This document shows, one piece after another, positions 37,373-46,015 of a stretch of DNA of 64,000 bases. The notes under the pieces are model-generated. The model was not told where the DNA came from, searched no databases, and worked only from the letters and a program-made list of their open reading frames with translations. The stretch comes from Aliarcobacter sp. (GTDB lineage: Bacteria > Campylobacterota > Campylobacteria > Campylobacterales > Arcobacteraceae). Numbering within the stretch: position 1 is the first letter of the stretch; each line of letters starts with the position of its first letter. Both the position numbers and the translations under genes were made by a program. Location: positions 28,143-92,142 of the forward strand of contig JAQVBE010000011.1 in assembly GCA_028690445.1 (NCBI GenBank), in the 5' to 3' direction.

Positions 37373-38989
37373 TTGAAACAAATTTCTCAATATAAATTAA
37401 TATTATTTACGGCTTTTCTTTTTGCCATTTTTTATAATTTTTCATTTTTTAAAAATATATTAATTACTTATCCGAATGAGGGATTAAACATTATTTATAT
37501 TTCTTCTACTTTTATCTTATTAGTAAGTTTTATTGTATTTGTATTCACTCTTCTTTCATCTAAATATACAACTAAACCTTTACTAATACTTACTTTAGTG
37601 GTTTCGGCATTTACGGCTTATTTCATGGATACTTATCACATAGTTATTGATGATAGTATGATTAGAAATTCTTTACAAACTAACTTAAGTGAATCATCAG
37701 ATTTATTTACTCCTAAACTTATTGTTTATGTTTTAATTTTAGCAATAGTTCCTACATATTTTATATTTAAGACTAAAATTGAATACAAATCTTTTAAAGA
37801 GGAATCTTTTAAAAAACTAAAAACTTTATTTTTATCTTTAGTAATTATTTTAATAATATTATTTAGTTTTAGTAAATTTTATACTTCATTTTTTAGAGAA
37901 CATAAATCTTTAAGATTTCACATAAATCCAATTTATTGGATTTATAGTATTGGGAATTATGTAAATAAAACCCTAACAAGTGGTCCAATAATAGTTAAAG
38001 AAATAGGTAAAGATGCAATAATAAAAGTGGATATGTCTGGAAAAACTGAAAAAACTAAAATTGTTATTATGGTTGTAGGGGAAGCAGCACGAGCTGATAG
38101 ATTTTCATTAAATGGATATGGAAAAGAAACTAATCCTTTATTAAAAGAAGAAGAAGAAATTACAAATTTCTCAAATATGTACTCTTGTGGTACATCAACT
38201 GCCGAATCAGTTCCTTGTATGTTTTCTATGTTCGGCAGAGCAAATTATGATTATAAAAAAGGAATATCAACTGAAAATATTCTTGATGTTTTAAAACATA
38301 CAAATGATATAAAAATTTTATGGAGAGATAATAATTCTGATTCAAAAGGTGTTGCACTAAGAGTTGATTTTGAAGATTATAGAACTTCTAAAACTAATAC
38401 TATTTGTGATGAAGAATGTAGAGATGAGGGAATGCTAGTTGGACTTGATGAATATATTAAAAATAATCAAGGTAAAAATATTTTAATTGTACTTCATCAA
38501 ATGGGAAATCATGGTCCGGCATATTATAAAAGATACCCAAAAGAATTTGAAAAATTTACGCCTGTTTGCAAATCAAATCAGTTAGAACAATGTACACAAG
38601 AAGAAGTAAGTAATGCTTATGATAATGCTGTATTATATACTGATTATTTTTTATCAAAGGTTATTAATTTCCTAAAACCTTATTCAAATACTTATGAAAC
38701 AGCTATGCTTTATATGAGTGATCATGGTGAAAGTTTGGGTGAAAATGGAATCTATTTACATGGTCTTCCATATTTTATGGCTCCGGATGAACAAAAACAT
38801 ATAGGTTCGCTTATATGGTTTGGTGGTGAAATAAAAGATGAAATAGATGTAGAAAAACTTAATACTTATAAAAATCAACCTTTTTCTCAAGATAATTTAT
38901 TTCATACACTTTTAGGTTTATTTGAAGTAGAAACTACGGTTTATAAAAAAGAGATGGATATTTTATATAATGCTAATAAACCTCAATAA
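37373..38989 (+). CDS. Phosphoethanolamine transferase (EptA family)
   Basis: 538 residues, TTG start with AAAAGG 6 bases upstream. Five membrane segments in the first ~190 residues, then a periplasmic sulfatase-fold domain: 'VVGEAARADRFSLNGYG' (metal Glu), nucleophile Thr in 'SCGTSTAESVPCMFS', 'LHQMGNHGPAYYKRYP', 'YMSDHGESLGENGIYLHG'. It moves phosphoethanolamine from phosphatidylethanolamine to an envelope target, by family most often lipid A; in Campylobacter the related EptC also modifies the flagellar rod. Diacylglycerol is released, which fits dgkA two genes downstream. The 3' end overlaps the PAP2 gene by 20 bases. Confidence 0.92.
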   Translation: MKQISQYKLILFTAFLFAIFYNFSFFKNILITYPNEGLNIIYISSTFILLVSFIVFVFTLLSSKYTTKPLLILTLVVSAFTAYFMDTYHIVIDDSMIRNSLQTNLSESSDLFTPKLIVYVLILAIVPTYFIFKTKIEYKSFKEESFKKLKTLFLSLVIILIILFSFSKFYTSFFREHKSLRFHINPIYWIYSIGNYVNKTLTSGPIIVKEIGKDAIIKVDMSGKTEKTKIVIMVVGEAARADRFSLNGYGKETNPLLKEEEEITNFSNMYSCGTSTAESVPCMFSMFGRANYDYKKGISTENILDVLKHTNDIKILWRDNNSDSKGVALRVDFEDYRTSKTNTICDEECRDEGMLVGLDEYIKNNQGKNILIVLHQMGNHGPAYYKRYPKEFEKFTPVCKSNQLEQCTQEEVSNAYDNAVLYTDYFLSKVINFLKPYSNTYETAMLYMSDHGESLGENGIYLHGLPYFMAPDEQKHIGSLIWFGGEIKDEIDVEKLNTYKNQPFSQDNLFHTLLGLFEVETTVYKKEMDILYNANKPQ

Positions 38990-39659
38990 ACAAATAATAA
39001 TTACAGCTATTTTATTAATATCTGTAATTGCAATTTTTCAATTTACTGACTTAGATATTTTTATCCAGAGCTTTTTTTATAATTTTGATACAAAAAATTG
39101 GCTGATTGATAAAGACGAACCTATATTAAAATTCTTTTTTTATGATGGAATTAAAAATTTATTAATTCTATTTGCAGTGGCAATTTTATTTTCTTTAATT
39201 TTTCTAAGAAAAAAAGAATTTATTCAAGAGTATAAAAAAGGCTTAATTATCGTTTTATTAGCTGCTATTTTTGTACCTGTAATTATTGGTTCATTAAAAG
39301 CAATTTCAAATACTCCATGCCCTTGTAATATTGTAAATTTTAATGGAACATATCCAGAGACTAAAGTATTTGATTCATATCCAAAAGATTTTATTCAAAC
39401 TTCAAAAGCAAAATGTTGGCCAGCAGGTCATGCAAGTGGTGGGTTTGCTTTAATGGCTCTGTTCTTTCTATTTAAAACACCTAAAAATCAAAAAAGAGCA
39501 TTAGCCGTAGCATTAGTTATTGCATGGAGCATGGGTTTATATAAAATGCTTTTAGGTGACCATTTTTTAAGTCACACAATTATTACAATGATTATGGCTT
39601 GGCTTATTATCTTAATAATAGTAAAATTAACGCAATTTAAACAAAGGCAAGAAATTTGA
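38970..39659 (+). CDS. PAP2-family membrane phosphatase (LpxE-like)
   Basis: 229 residues with about five membrane segments. Phosphatase motifs: 'PAGHASGG' (variant of PSGH) after 'KCWPAG', and 'LLGDHFLSHTI' (GDHF with the catalytic His). An Asn/Pro-rich loop 'SNTPCPCNIVNFNGTYPE' follows the Lys of motif 1. The family removes phosphate from lipid A, undecaprenyl pyrophosphate or phosphatidyl lipids. Between the phosphoethanolamine transferase and dgkA it most likely acts on envelope lipids. It overlaps dgkA by 4 bases. Confidence 0.88.
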   Translation: MLINLNKQIIITAILLISVIAIFQFTDLDIFIQSFFYNFDTKNWLIDKDEPILKFFFYDGIKNLLILFAVAILFSLIFLRKKEFIQEYKKGLIIVLLAAIFVPVIIGSLKAISNTPCPCNIVNFNGTYPETKVFDSYPKDFIQTSKAKCWPAGHASGGFALMALFFLFKTPKNQKRALAVALVIAWSMGLYKMLLGDHFLSHTIITMIMAWLIILIIVKLTQFKQRQEI

Positions 39660-40015
39660 GAAATCAACCAAAATATAATTTTTTTAAAAACACTTCTTAC
39701 GCATTAAAAGGCTTAATTGATTTAATAAAAACAGAAACTTCTTTTAAAATAGAGTTAATTATCACTCTTATTTTACTTCCTGTAATTATTTTTATAGATG
39801 CAACTTTAACAAATAAGGCTTTATTATTTATCTCTTTAATGGGAATGCTTTTAGCAGAAGCTACAAATAGCGCCATTGAAAGAGTTGTTGACTTAGTAAC
39901 CCTTGAACATCATAATATGGCTGGACGAGCTAAAGATGTAGGAAGTACTATTGTATTTATAAGTATTTTTATATTTGTGATTACTTGGGCTATCGTTTTA
40001 ATCGATACTTTTTAA
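39656..40015 (+). CDS. dgkA: Diacylglycerol kinase
   Basis: 119 residues, TTG start overlapping the PAP2 stop (TTGA). Three membrane helices and the signature 'LAEATNSAIERVVDLV' (E-x2-N-x-A-I-E). It phosphorylates diacylglycerol to phosphatidate and so recycles the by-product of phosphoethanolamine transfer. Third gene of the eptA-PAP2-dgkA run. Confidence 0.95.
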   Translation: MRNQPKYNFFKNTSYALKGLIDLIKTETSFKIELIITLILLPVIIFIDATLTNKALLFISLMGMLLAEATNSAIERVVDLVTLEHHNMAGRAKDVGSTIVFISIFIFVITWAIVLIDTF

Positions 40016-40019
40016 ATTT

Positions 40020-40036
40020 TGTCAAGAAAATGTCAA
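40020..40036 (+). promoter_or_regulatory. Candidate OmpR-family binding site upstream of the cytochrome cluster
   Basis: TGTCAA-n5-TGTCAA, two direct repeats with an 11-base period, 70-86 bases before the first cytochrome ATG. OmpR/PhoB/CpxR-type regulators bind such direct repeats one helical turn apart, and the cluster encodes one. A -10-like TTATAT element lies closer to the gene. Confidence 0.5.
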
Positions 40037-40105
40037 TAAAACTAACAAAAAAAATTTAAACTATTCCTTTATACTTCGGTTATATAAAAAAACAGAGGTA
40101 TAAAA

Positions 40106-40507
40106 ATGAAAATTCTACTACTATCATCCCTACTTTTAAATCTATGCTTTGCTAGTGTTGCTGATGATTATCTTAGTTCTTTAAAACAAGAAGTTTTAAA
40201 AGAAAATCCCAACTTTACAAATTTTGATGCAAAAAGAGGTGAAGAGATTTTTGTCTCAAAACATATTGGTAAAAAAGGTAAAGAGATTTCATGTACATCT
40301 TGTCATGGAGTAGACTTAAACAAATCAAGTGAAAACTTCTTTACAGGAAAAGTAATTGAGCCGCTTTCACCAAAAGCAAATCCAAAAAGATTTACAGATT
40401 TAGCTGAAATTGAAAAATGGATAAAAAGGAACTTCAACGATGTTTACAATCGTGAAGGAACTGCCCTTGAAAAAGGCGATGTAATAACTTACATTATAAA
40501 TAAATAA
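40106..40507 (+). CDS. DUF1924 (SHP-like) monoheme c-type cytochrome
   Basis: 133 residues with signal peptide 'MKILLLSSLLLNLCFASVADD'. One heme site 'SCTSCHG' (CxxCH), with 'RGEEIFVSKHIGKKGKEISC' before it and 'PKRFTDLAEIEKWIKRNFNDVYNREGTALEKGDVITYI' after it, which is the DUF1924/sphaeroides heme protein signature. SHP proteins bind O2 or NO at the heme through an Asn ligand. Periplasmic. First gene of the cytochrome cluster. Confidence 0.9.
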   Translation: MKILLLSSLLLNLCFASVADDYLSSLKQEVLKENPNFTNFDAKRGEEIFVSKHIGKKGKEISCTSCHGVDLNKSSENFFTGKVIEPLSPKANPKRFTDLAEIEKWIKRNFNDVYNREGTALEKGDVITYIINK

Positions 40508-40517
40508 AGGAATAACC

Positions 40518-41030
40518 ATGAAATATTTAATTTTTTTAGCACTTATTATAAACTCTTTATTGGCAAGTGATAATTATAATACAAAAACCGATGTGGCACC
40601 TGTAAATAATCAGCTTTATATTAAAGAGTGTGGTTCTTGCCATTTCCCTTATCAACCAGGGTTACTTCCATCTAATGCTTGGAATAAAATGATGACAAAT
40701 TTAGAAAATCATTTTAATAATGATGCTTCATTAAATGAAGCTAATTTACAAACTTTAACTAAATATCTAAATGATAATAGTGCAGAAAAAAATATGCAAT
40801 ATAAAAGAAGTAATAGAATTGTTTCAAGTTTGGCTAAAAACCAAATTCCTGACTCAATTTCTACAACTCCTTATATGATTAAAAAACATGAAGATATCAG
40901 AAAAAATTTAATTACACAAAATGAAGTTAAAGGATTATTTAACTGTATAGCTTGTCACAAAACAGCTGATAAAGGTATATATGGAGAAAGAGATATAAAT
41001 ATCCCAAATTTTGGAAGATGGAAAGATTAA
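40518..41030 (+). CDS. Diheme cytochrome c (DHC family)
   Basis: 170 residues with signal peptide 'MKYLIFLALIINSLLAS'. Two heme sites: 'KECGSCHFPYQPGLLP' and 'NCIACHKTADKGIYGERDINIP'. Matches the DHC family that usually accompanies SHP and a cytochrome b and passes electrons to SHP. Periplasmic. It is very similar to the C-terminal part of the next gene product. Confidence 0.92.
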   Translation: MKYLIFLALIINSLLASDNYNTKTDVAPVNNQLYIKECGSCHFPYQPGLLPSNAWNKMMTNLENHFNNDASLNEANLQTLTKYLNDNSAEKNMQYKRSNRIVSSLAKNQIPDSISTTPYMIKKHEDIRKNLITQNEVKGLFNCIACHKTADKGIYGERDINIPNFGRWKD

Positions 41031-41041
41031 AAGGATAAATT

Positions 41042-42160
41042 ATGCAAAAGTCATATATTTGGTCATTACCAACAAGAGTTTTTCACCTCTTGTTTGTTGT
41101 ATTTATTTTATTGGCATTTCTAAGTGATGATGAAGATAGCCTTTTAAACTACCATGCTATTGCTGGATATGCAATTCTACTTTTACTTATTTTTAGATTT
41201 TTCTGGGGATTTTGGGGTCCTAAATACTCTTTATTTAAAGATTTCCCAATTGGAATACAAAATGTAAAAGATTTCTTAGTAAATATTTTCGATTCAAATC
41301 AAAAGTATATAGGTCATAATCCACTTGCCTCTTATGTAATGTTTGGAATGTTAATAGTTACTTTTTTAACTATAATTACAGGTATTTTGGCTTTTGGAGT
41401 GCAAGAAGGAAAAGGAGTTTTATCTTTTCTAAATAGTTCTTATTTTAAAGAAATGAAACTATTTAAAGAGATTCATGAGTTCTTATCATCAGTTTTAATA
41501 GTACTTATAATTGCTCATATTTCAGGTGTTTTGTTTGATAGATTACTTCATAAAAAACATGAAACTTTAAAATCAATAGCTACTGGATTTAAAGTTACCA
41601 AAGAAAATGAAAGTATAAAATTAAATATATTTCAAAAAATATTTGCTTTTCTTATGTTTATAGCTTTTATTAGTTTTTTAATATTTAGTTTATATGAACC
41701 AAAAAATATTTTAACGGCATCTATTCATAAACCAATAGATTACAAAGTGGAAAACCCACTTTTTGCAAAAGAGTGTGCATCATGCCATATTTTATATCCA
41801 CCAAATCTTTTGCCTAGAAAATCATGGGAAACAATGATGAGCAATTTAGAAAATCACTTTGGAGATGACGCATCAATAAATGAAGAATCAAATAAAGAAA
41901 TATTGGCTTTTTTAGTAAAAAATAGTGCCGAAACTTCTACAACAAAAGCTTCTTGGAAATTTTTAAATTCAATAGAAAATAAAGATATAATTGCTCTAAC
42001 AAAAACAACTTTTTGGGAAAAAAAGCATAAAGATATTCCAAAAGAGCTTTTTTTGCATAAAGAGATAAAAAGTAAAGCAAACTGTAAAGCTTGTCATAGT
42101 GATGTGGAAAAAGGATTAATAGAAAATGAAAATATTAAAAATCTTTCTGATTTTAAGTAG
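41042..42160 (+). CDS. Cytochrome b561 fused to a C-terminal diheme cytochrome c domain
   Basis: 372 residues. The first ~180 are a four-helix b561-type cytochrome with 'IWSLPTRVFHLLFVVF', 'LNYHAIAGYAILLLLIFRFFWGFWGPKYS', 'HNPLASY' and 'EIHEFLSSVLIVLIIAHISGVLF' (heme b His ligands). A fifth membrane segment (~200-220) leads to a periplasmic DHC-like domain with CxxCH in 'ECASCHILYPP' and 'NCKACHSDVEKG'. It would take electrons from the quinol pool and pass them to the periplasmic cytochromes. The 3' end overlaps the next gene by 35 bases. Confidence 0.92.
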   Translation: MQKSYIWSLPTRVFHLLFVVFILLAFLSDDEDSLLNYHAIAGYAILLLLIFRFFWGFWGPKYSLFKDFPIGIQNVKDFLVNIFDSNQKYIGHNPLASYVMFGMLIVTFLTIITGILAFGVQEGKGVLSFLNSSYFKEMKLFKEIHEFLSSVLIVLIIAHISGVLFDRLLHKKHETLKSIATGFKVTKENESIKLNIFQKIFAFLMFIAFISFLIFSLYEPKNILTASIHKPIDYKVENPLFAKECASCHILYPPNLLPRKSWETMMSNLENHFGDDASINEESNKEILAFLVKNSAETSTTKASWKFLNSIENKDIIALTKTTFWEKKHKDIPKELFLHKEIKSKANCKACHSDVEKGLIENENIKNLSDFK

Positions 42161-42515
42161 TTTATATCTATGTTTAAATGCAGATGATGGACATAAAAAA
42201 TATAAACATTCATATAAAAATCTTGATTTTTTACATCTAAACTCTACTCAATTGGAAAAAATAAAAACTATCCTAATTGATTTTAAGAAAGAGTATAAAG
42301 AATTCTATGAATACAAAGAGGAACAAGAAGATTTACTTAAAGATTTAATAGAAGATAAAGAGTTTAATGAAAAGCAATATCTTAAAATTTTAACAGATAT
42401 AAAAACAAAATCAGCTATTTTAGAAGTAGCAAGATTAAAAAAAATACATACCATATTAGATGAAAAACAAAGAGAAGAATTTGCAGATTATTTGGAGGAA
42501 TGGGAAATTGAGTAA
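42126..42515 (+). CDS. Periplasmic CpxP/Spy-like helical protein
   Basis: 129 residues with signal peptide 'MKILKIFLILSSLYLCLNADDG'. The mature part is a long charged alpha-helical protein: 'LDFLHLNSTQLEKIKTILIDFKKEYKEFYEYKEEQEDLLKDL', 'VARLKKIHTILDEKQREEFADYLEEW'. Size and the 'L-x2-Q-x2-K' helix start with 'ILDEKQREEF' recall CpxP/Spy/ZraP-type periplasmic proteins, which often modulate a partner sensor kinase. Encoded directly before an OmpR-type regulator and its kinase, so it may inhibit that kinase, by analogy only. Confidence 0.7.
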   Translation: MKILKIFLILSSLYLCLNADDGHKKYKHSYKNLDFLHLNSTQLEKIKTILIDFKKEYKEFYEYKEEQEDLLKDLIEDKEFNEKQYLKILTDIKTKSAILEVARLKKIHTILDEKQREEFADYLEEWEIE

Positions 42516-43173
42516 AAAAGTTTTATTAATTGAAGATGATTTACAAATGCAAAAATTTATATCTGAATATCTCAAAGATTATGGATTTATTTGTACAGCT
42601 TTTGCTCACCCAAAAGATGCTATTGAAAATTTTAAACATGAAGAAAACTACGAAATAATAATACTTGATTTAATGCTTCCTGATATGGATGGTTTTGATT
42701 TATTTAAAAAACTAAAATCCATAAGAAATATTCCCATTATTATCTCTTCAGCACGAGGTGATATAGGAAATAAAATTCATGGTTTTGAGCTTGGGGCTGA
42801 TGATTATTTAGCAAAACCTTATGAACCACGAGAATTGATTTTAAGAATTGAGCATATTTTAAAAAAGAGTTTTAACAAAACCATTAAAATAAATGATCTT
42901 ATAATAGACAAAGAAAATAGAACCGTTTTATTGGATGATTTTCCTATTGATTTTACAAAAATTGAATTCGAGATTTTTGTTTTTTTAAGTGAAAACCTAA
43001 ATAAAATCTCATCAAGAGAACAAATCCTACATGCAACTTCATTAGATATAAATACAAAAAATAGAACCATAGATATGCATATTTCAAACATAAGATATAA
43101 AATAGGAGATGATTCAAAAAATCCTAAATACATAAAATCTGTTTGGGGTATTGGTTATAAGTTTGTAGGTTAA
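42508..43173 (+). CDS. OmpR-family response regulator
   Basis: 221 residues from TTG 42508, chosen because GGAGG lies 9 bases upstream and the protein then begins 'LSKKVLLIEDD'; the track's extra 16 codons lie inside the previous gene. Receiver: acidic pair 'IEDD', Asp in 'IILDLMLPDMDGF', Lys in 'YLAKPYEPRELI'. C-terminal winged helix: 'IDFTKIEFEIFVFLSENLNKISSREQIL', 'RTIDMHISNIRYKIG', 'YIKSVWGIGYKF'. It overlaps the CpxP-like gene and is followed by its kinase after 1 base. Confidence 0.93.
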   Translation: MSKKVLLIEDDLQMQKFISEYLKDYGFICTAFAHPKDAIENFKHEENYEIIILDLMLPDMDGFDLFKKLKSIRNIPIIISSARGDIGNKIHGFELGADDYLAKPYEPRELILRIEHILKKSFNKTIKINDLIIDKENRTVLLDDFPIDFTKIEFEIFVFLSENLNKISSREQILHATSLDINTKNRTIDMHISNIRYKIGDDSKNPKYIKSVWGIGYKFVG

Positions 43174-43174
43174 A

Positions 43175-44365
43175 ATGTCAATATTTAAAAAAATCTCCCT
43201 TTTATTTCTTCTGAGCCTTATTTTAATGAGTGTTATAGGATTTTGGACAAATAGCATTAATTCAAAAAGAATGAATAAATTAGTACAAGAAAAATATCAA
43301 ACTATTATAGATGATATTTTAAGAAATATTGAAAATAAAAACTACATAAATACTATTCTTTTAAAAAATAATCTTAAAATCCTAAAAGAATTACCAAATT
43401 CTAGCAATCAAATAATTTATAGCCAAGATTATACCTTTGGAAAAATTGAAATTCTAAAAGAGATTTTTGATAATGAATTCTTAATAAAGATAAATTATTT
43501 AGATGAAGAATATATTCTAAAAACTCCAGATGAAGAAAACTTAAATGAAAAAAATATTCTAAATTTCCTAGTTTTTCTTGATATATTTGTACTTTTTTTA
43601 ATATTTTTATATATATTGACTCTTTTAAGTCCACTAAAAAAAATTACAAAACAGATTACAAACTTCGCAAATGGTGAACTTTCAAGTCGTATAAATATAA
43701 ACTCAAAAGATGAAATAGGAATTCTTGCAAATACTTTTAATAATATGGCAACTTCTTTAGAAAATTCAATTAAAACAAGAGAAGAACTCTTAAGAGATAT
43801 TGGGCATGAACTACGAACTCCAATTGCAAAAGGTAAATTTGCAATAGAAAAAATAGATGATTTTTCTCAAAAAGAGTTATTAAAAAAGATATTTATTGAT
43901 TTAGAAATATTAACAAATGAACTAATAGAACTTGAAAAACTAGACCTTACAAAATTAAATCTTACAAATTTTACAGTTGAAACTTTAATTGTAGAATCTC
44001 TTGAAAAACTCTATTTAGAAGATGAATCAAAAATAGAAATAAATATAAATGAAAACTTTAAATTAACAGCTGATTTATATTATTTATCAACTGCACTTAA
44101 AAATCTAATTGATAATGCTTTAAAATACGCTATTTCATATCCAATAATCATAGAAGCAAATAAAAATGAAATCTCTATTTCAAATAAAGGACAAAAACTT
44201 TCAAAAGAAATAGAATATTACTTAAAACCTTTTACTCAAGAGTTATCTCAAAGAGATGGTTTTGGCTTGGGGCTTAGTATTGTAAAAAAGATTATTGATA
44301 AACATAATTTTAAATTAGATTACTTTTATGAAAATGAAAATAATATTTTTAAAATATATTGGTAA
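43175..44365 (+). CDS. Sensor histidine kinase, partner of the OmpR-type regulator
   Basis: 396 residues. Membrane segments at ~5-25 and ~128-150 with a periplasmic loop of ~100 residues, then HAMP (~150-200, 'LSPLKKITKQITNFANGELSSRI'), H-box 'DIGHELRTPIAKGKFA', N-box 'LKNLIDNALKYA' and G2 'DGFGLGLSIVKKIID'. The G1 box is weakly conserved ('ISNKGQKL'). Together with the response regulator and the CpxP-like protein it forms a Cpx-type module at the end of the cytochrome cluster. The signal is unknown. Confidence 0.92.
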   Translation: MSIFKKISLLFLLSLILMSVIGFWTNSINSKRMNKLVQEKYQTIIDDILRNIENKNYINTILLKNNLKILKELPNSSNQIIYSQDYTFGKIEILKEIFDNEFLIKINYLDEEYILKTPDEENLNEKNILNFLVFLDIFVLFLIFLYILTLLSPLKKITKQITNFANGELSSRININSKDEIGILANTFNNMATSLENSIKTREELLRDIGHELRTPIAKGKFAIEKIDDFSQKELLKKIFIDLEILTNELIELEKLDLTKLNLTNFTVETLIVESLEKLYLEDESKIEININENFKLTADLYYLSTALKNLIDNALKYAISYPIIIEANKNEISISNKGQKLSKEIEYYLKPFTQELSQRDGFGLGLSIVKKIIDKHNFKLDYFYENENNIFKIYW

Positions 44366-44548
44366 AAAATATTTTACTATTTTAATTACTATTAAGTTAA
44401 TTTCTATTAATATTCCATCAGATTTGTGGTACAAATAGAGATACAAAAATAAATTTTTAATCTCATCAAATAGGATATTTATGCTTTTAAACTCATAAAA
44501 GTTTTATCCAGAATTTCAAAAATAAAACATATTGTTAGGGGAACTTGA

Positions 44549-45751
44549 ATGGATTATTTCAAGCAATTTAAAAATACCTATTTGGTCGGTTTTTGGAAGC
44601 CAACACCAGCTGTTATAGCACTTGGTGTATTGGCTGCATATTATTTTGGTATAACTGGTACTTATTGGGCAGTTACGGGTGAGTTCACACGATGGGGTGG
44701 ACATATTTTACAATTTGCTGGTGTTGATATTAGCAATTGGGGATATTATAAAATCATGAAAATGGATGGAAATAGTCTTACTCGAATCGATGGTGTCATG
44801 ATTATTGGTATGTTTGCTGGTTGTATTGCTGCTGCTTTTTGGGGGAATAACGTAAAACTTAGAATGCCTGCAAGTAAAATTAGAATTGCACAAGCATTAA
44901 TTGGTGGAATCATTGCAGGATTTGGGGCACGTCTAGGAATGGGCTGCAACCTTGCTAGTTTATTTACAGGAATTCCTCAGTTTTCACTTCATGCTTGGTT
45001 TTTTACCCTTGCTATGATTATTGGTGTTTATTTAGCTGTAAAAGTAACTGCACTTTCTTTTTTTCAATCAAAAATAAAACTACAAAAAGTATCTTGTAGT
45101 AAAGATTTACAAAAAGATAAACAACAAGTAAAATCATTATTTACAATTGGTTCTTTTGTATTTATAGCTATGATTATTTGGGCTTTATATTTAATATTTA
45201 TTGCAAATAGTATGAAACTTGGAATTGCAATGCTTTTTGGAGCAGCTTTTGGTTTACTAATTGCAAAAGCTCAAATTTGTTTTACATCTGCTTTTAGAGA
45301 TATATTTACAACAGGAAGAAGCGAACTTGCAGTTGCTATTGTAATTGGAATGGCTGTTTCAACTATTGGTGTATTTTCTTATATTATGATGGGTGCACCT
45401 CCTAAAATCATGTGGGCTGGACCAAATGCAATTATTGGTGGATTATTATTTGGATTTGGTATTGTTCTTGCAGGTGGTTGTGAATGTGGTTGGATGTATC
45501 GAGCTGTTGAAGGTCAAGTTCACTTTTGGATTGTTGGAATTGGAAATGTAATTGGTGCTACTTTACTTGCATTTACATGGGATAGTTTTTCAGTATCTCT
45601 AGCTACATCTTGGCCAAAAATAAATCTACTTGAATCGTTTGGTCAGTATGGTGGTTTATTTATGAATTATATTTTCTTGTTTTTACTATTTTTATTGATT
45701 TTAAAATTAGAAAGAAACTATAGATTTAAATTACAAAATAAAGGAAATTAA
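44549..45751 (+). CDS. YeeE/YedE-family transporter (sulfur compound importer, TsuA-like)
   Basis: 400 residues with about ten membrane segments, two similar halves. Conserved Cys-Gly motifs lie in the membrane: 'GARLGMGCNLASLFTG', 'AKAQICFTSAFRDIF' and 'LAGGCECGWMYRAVEG'. YeeE/TsuA proteins import thiosulfate by relaying it along such cysteines, while YedE homologues are tied to selenium. AGGGG precedes the ATG. It lies 1 base before a TusA-like gene, the usual partner. Confidence 0.9.
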   Translation: MDYFKQFKNTYLVGFWKPTPAVIALGVLAAYYFGITGTYWAVTGEFTRWGGHILQFAGVDISNWGYYKIMKMDGNSLTRIDGVMIIGMFAGCIAAAFWGNNVKLRMPASKIRIAQALIGGIIAGFGARLGMGCNLASLFTGIPQFSLHAWFFTLAMIIGVYLAVKVTALSFFQSKIKLQKVSCSKDLQKDKQQVKSLFTIGSFVFIAMIIWALYLIFIANSMKLGIAMLFGAAFGLLIAKAQICFTSAFRDIFTTGRSELAVAIVIGMAVSTIGVFSYIMMGAPPKIMWAGPNAIIGGLLFGFGIVLAGGCECGWMYRAVEGQVHFWIVGIGNVIGATLLAFTWDSFSVSLATSWPKINLLESFGQYGGLFMNYIFLFLLFLLILKLERNYRFKLQNKGN

Positions 45752-45752
45752 T

Positions 45753-45992
45753 ATGCAAAAAGAAAATATAATTCCAGATTACAGACTTGATATGCAAGGG
45801 GAGCCTTGTCCATATCCTGCTGTTAAAACACTTGAAGCAATGGAAAGTTTAAAAAAAGGCGAAATATTAGAAATCATTAGTGATTGCCCACAAAGTATAA
45901 ATAATATTCCAATTGATGCAAAAAATCATGGTTACAAAGTTTTAAGTATTGATAGTAGCGGTCCTACTATTCAGTATTTAATTCAAAAATAA
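45753..45992 (+). CDS. TusA-family sulfur carrier
   Basis: 79 residues. 'YRLDMQGEPCPYPAVKTLEAMESLKKGEILEIISDCP' contains the CPxP active Cys of TusA/YedF proteins. It likely accepts sulfane sulfur (or selenium) from the membrane partner or a desulfurase and hands it to cytoplasmic acceptors. Follows the YeeE/YedE gene after 1 base and ends in a strong terminator. Confidence 0.92.
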   Translation: MQKENIIPDYRLDMQGEPCPYPAVKTLEAMESLKKGEILEIISDCPQSINNIPIDAKNHGYKVLSIDSSGPTIQYLIQK

Positions 45993-46014
45993 AAGAGGAT
46001 TTTTATCCTCTTTT
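45991..46014. terminator. Bidirectional terminator between tusA and the HD-domain gene
   Basis: Stem AAAAGAGGAT / ATCCTCTTTT with a TTTT loop. The A-tract and T-tract ends let it work on both strands, and it starts in the tusA stop codon and ends 1 base before the stop of the convergent gene. Confidence 0.9.
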
Positions 46015-46015
46015 T

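Noticed and set aside
42819-43133. 104-residue minus-strand ORF inside the response regulator
   Set aside because: Complete overlap with the conserved winged-helix coding region of the OmpR-type regulator.
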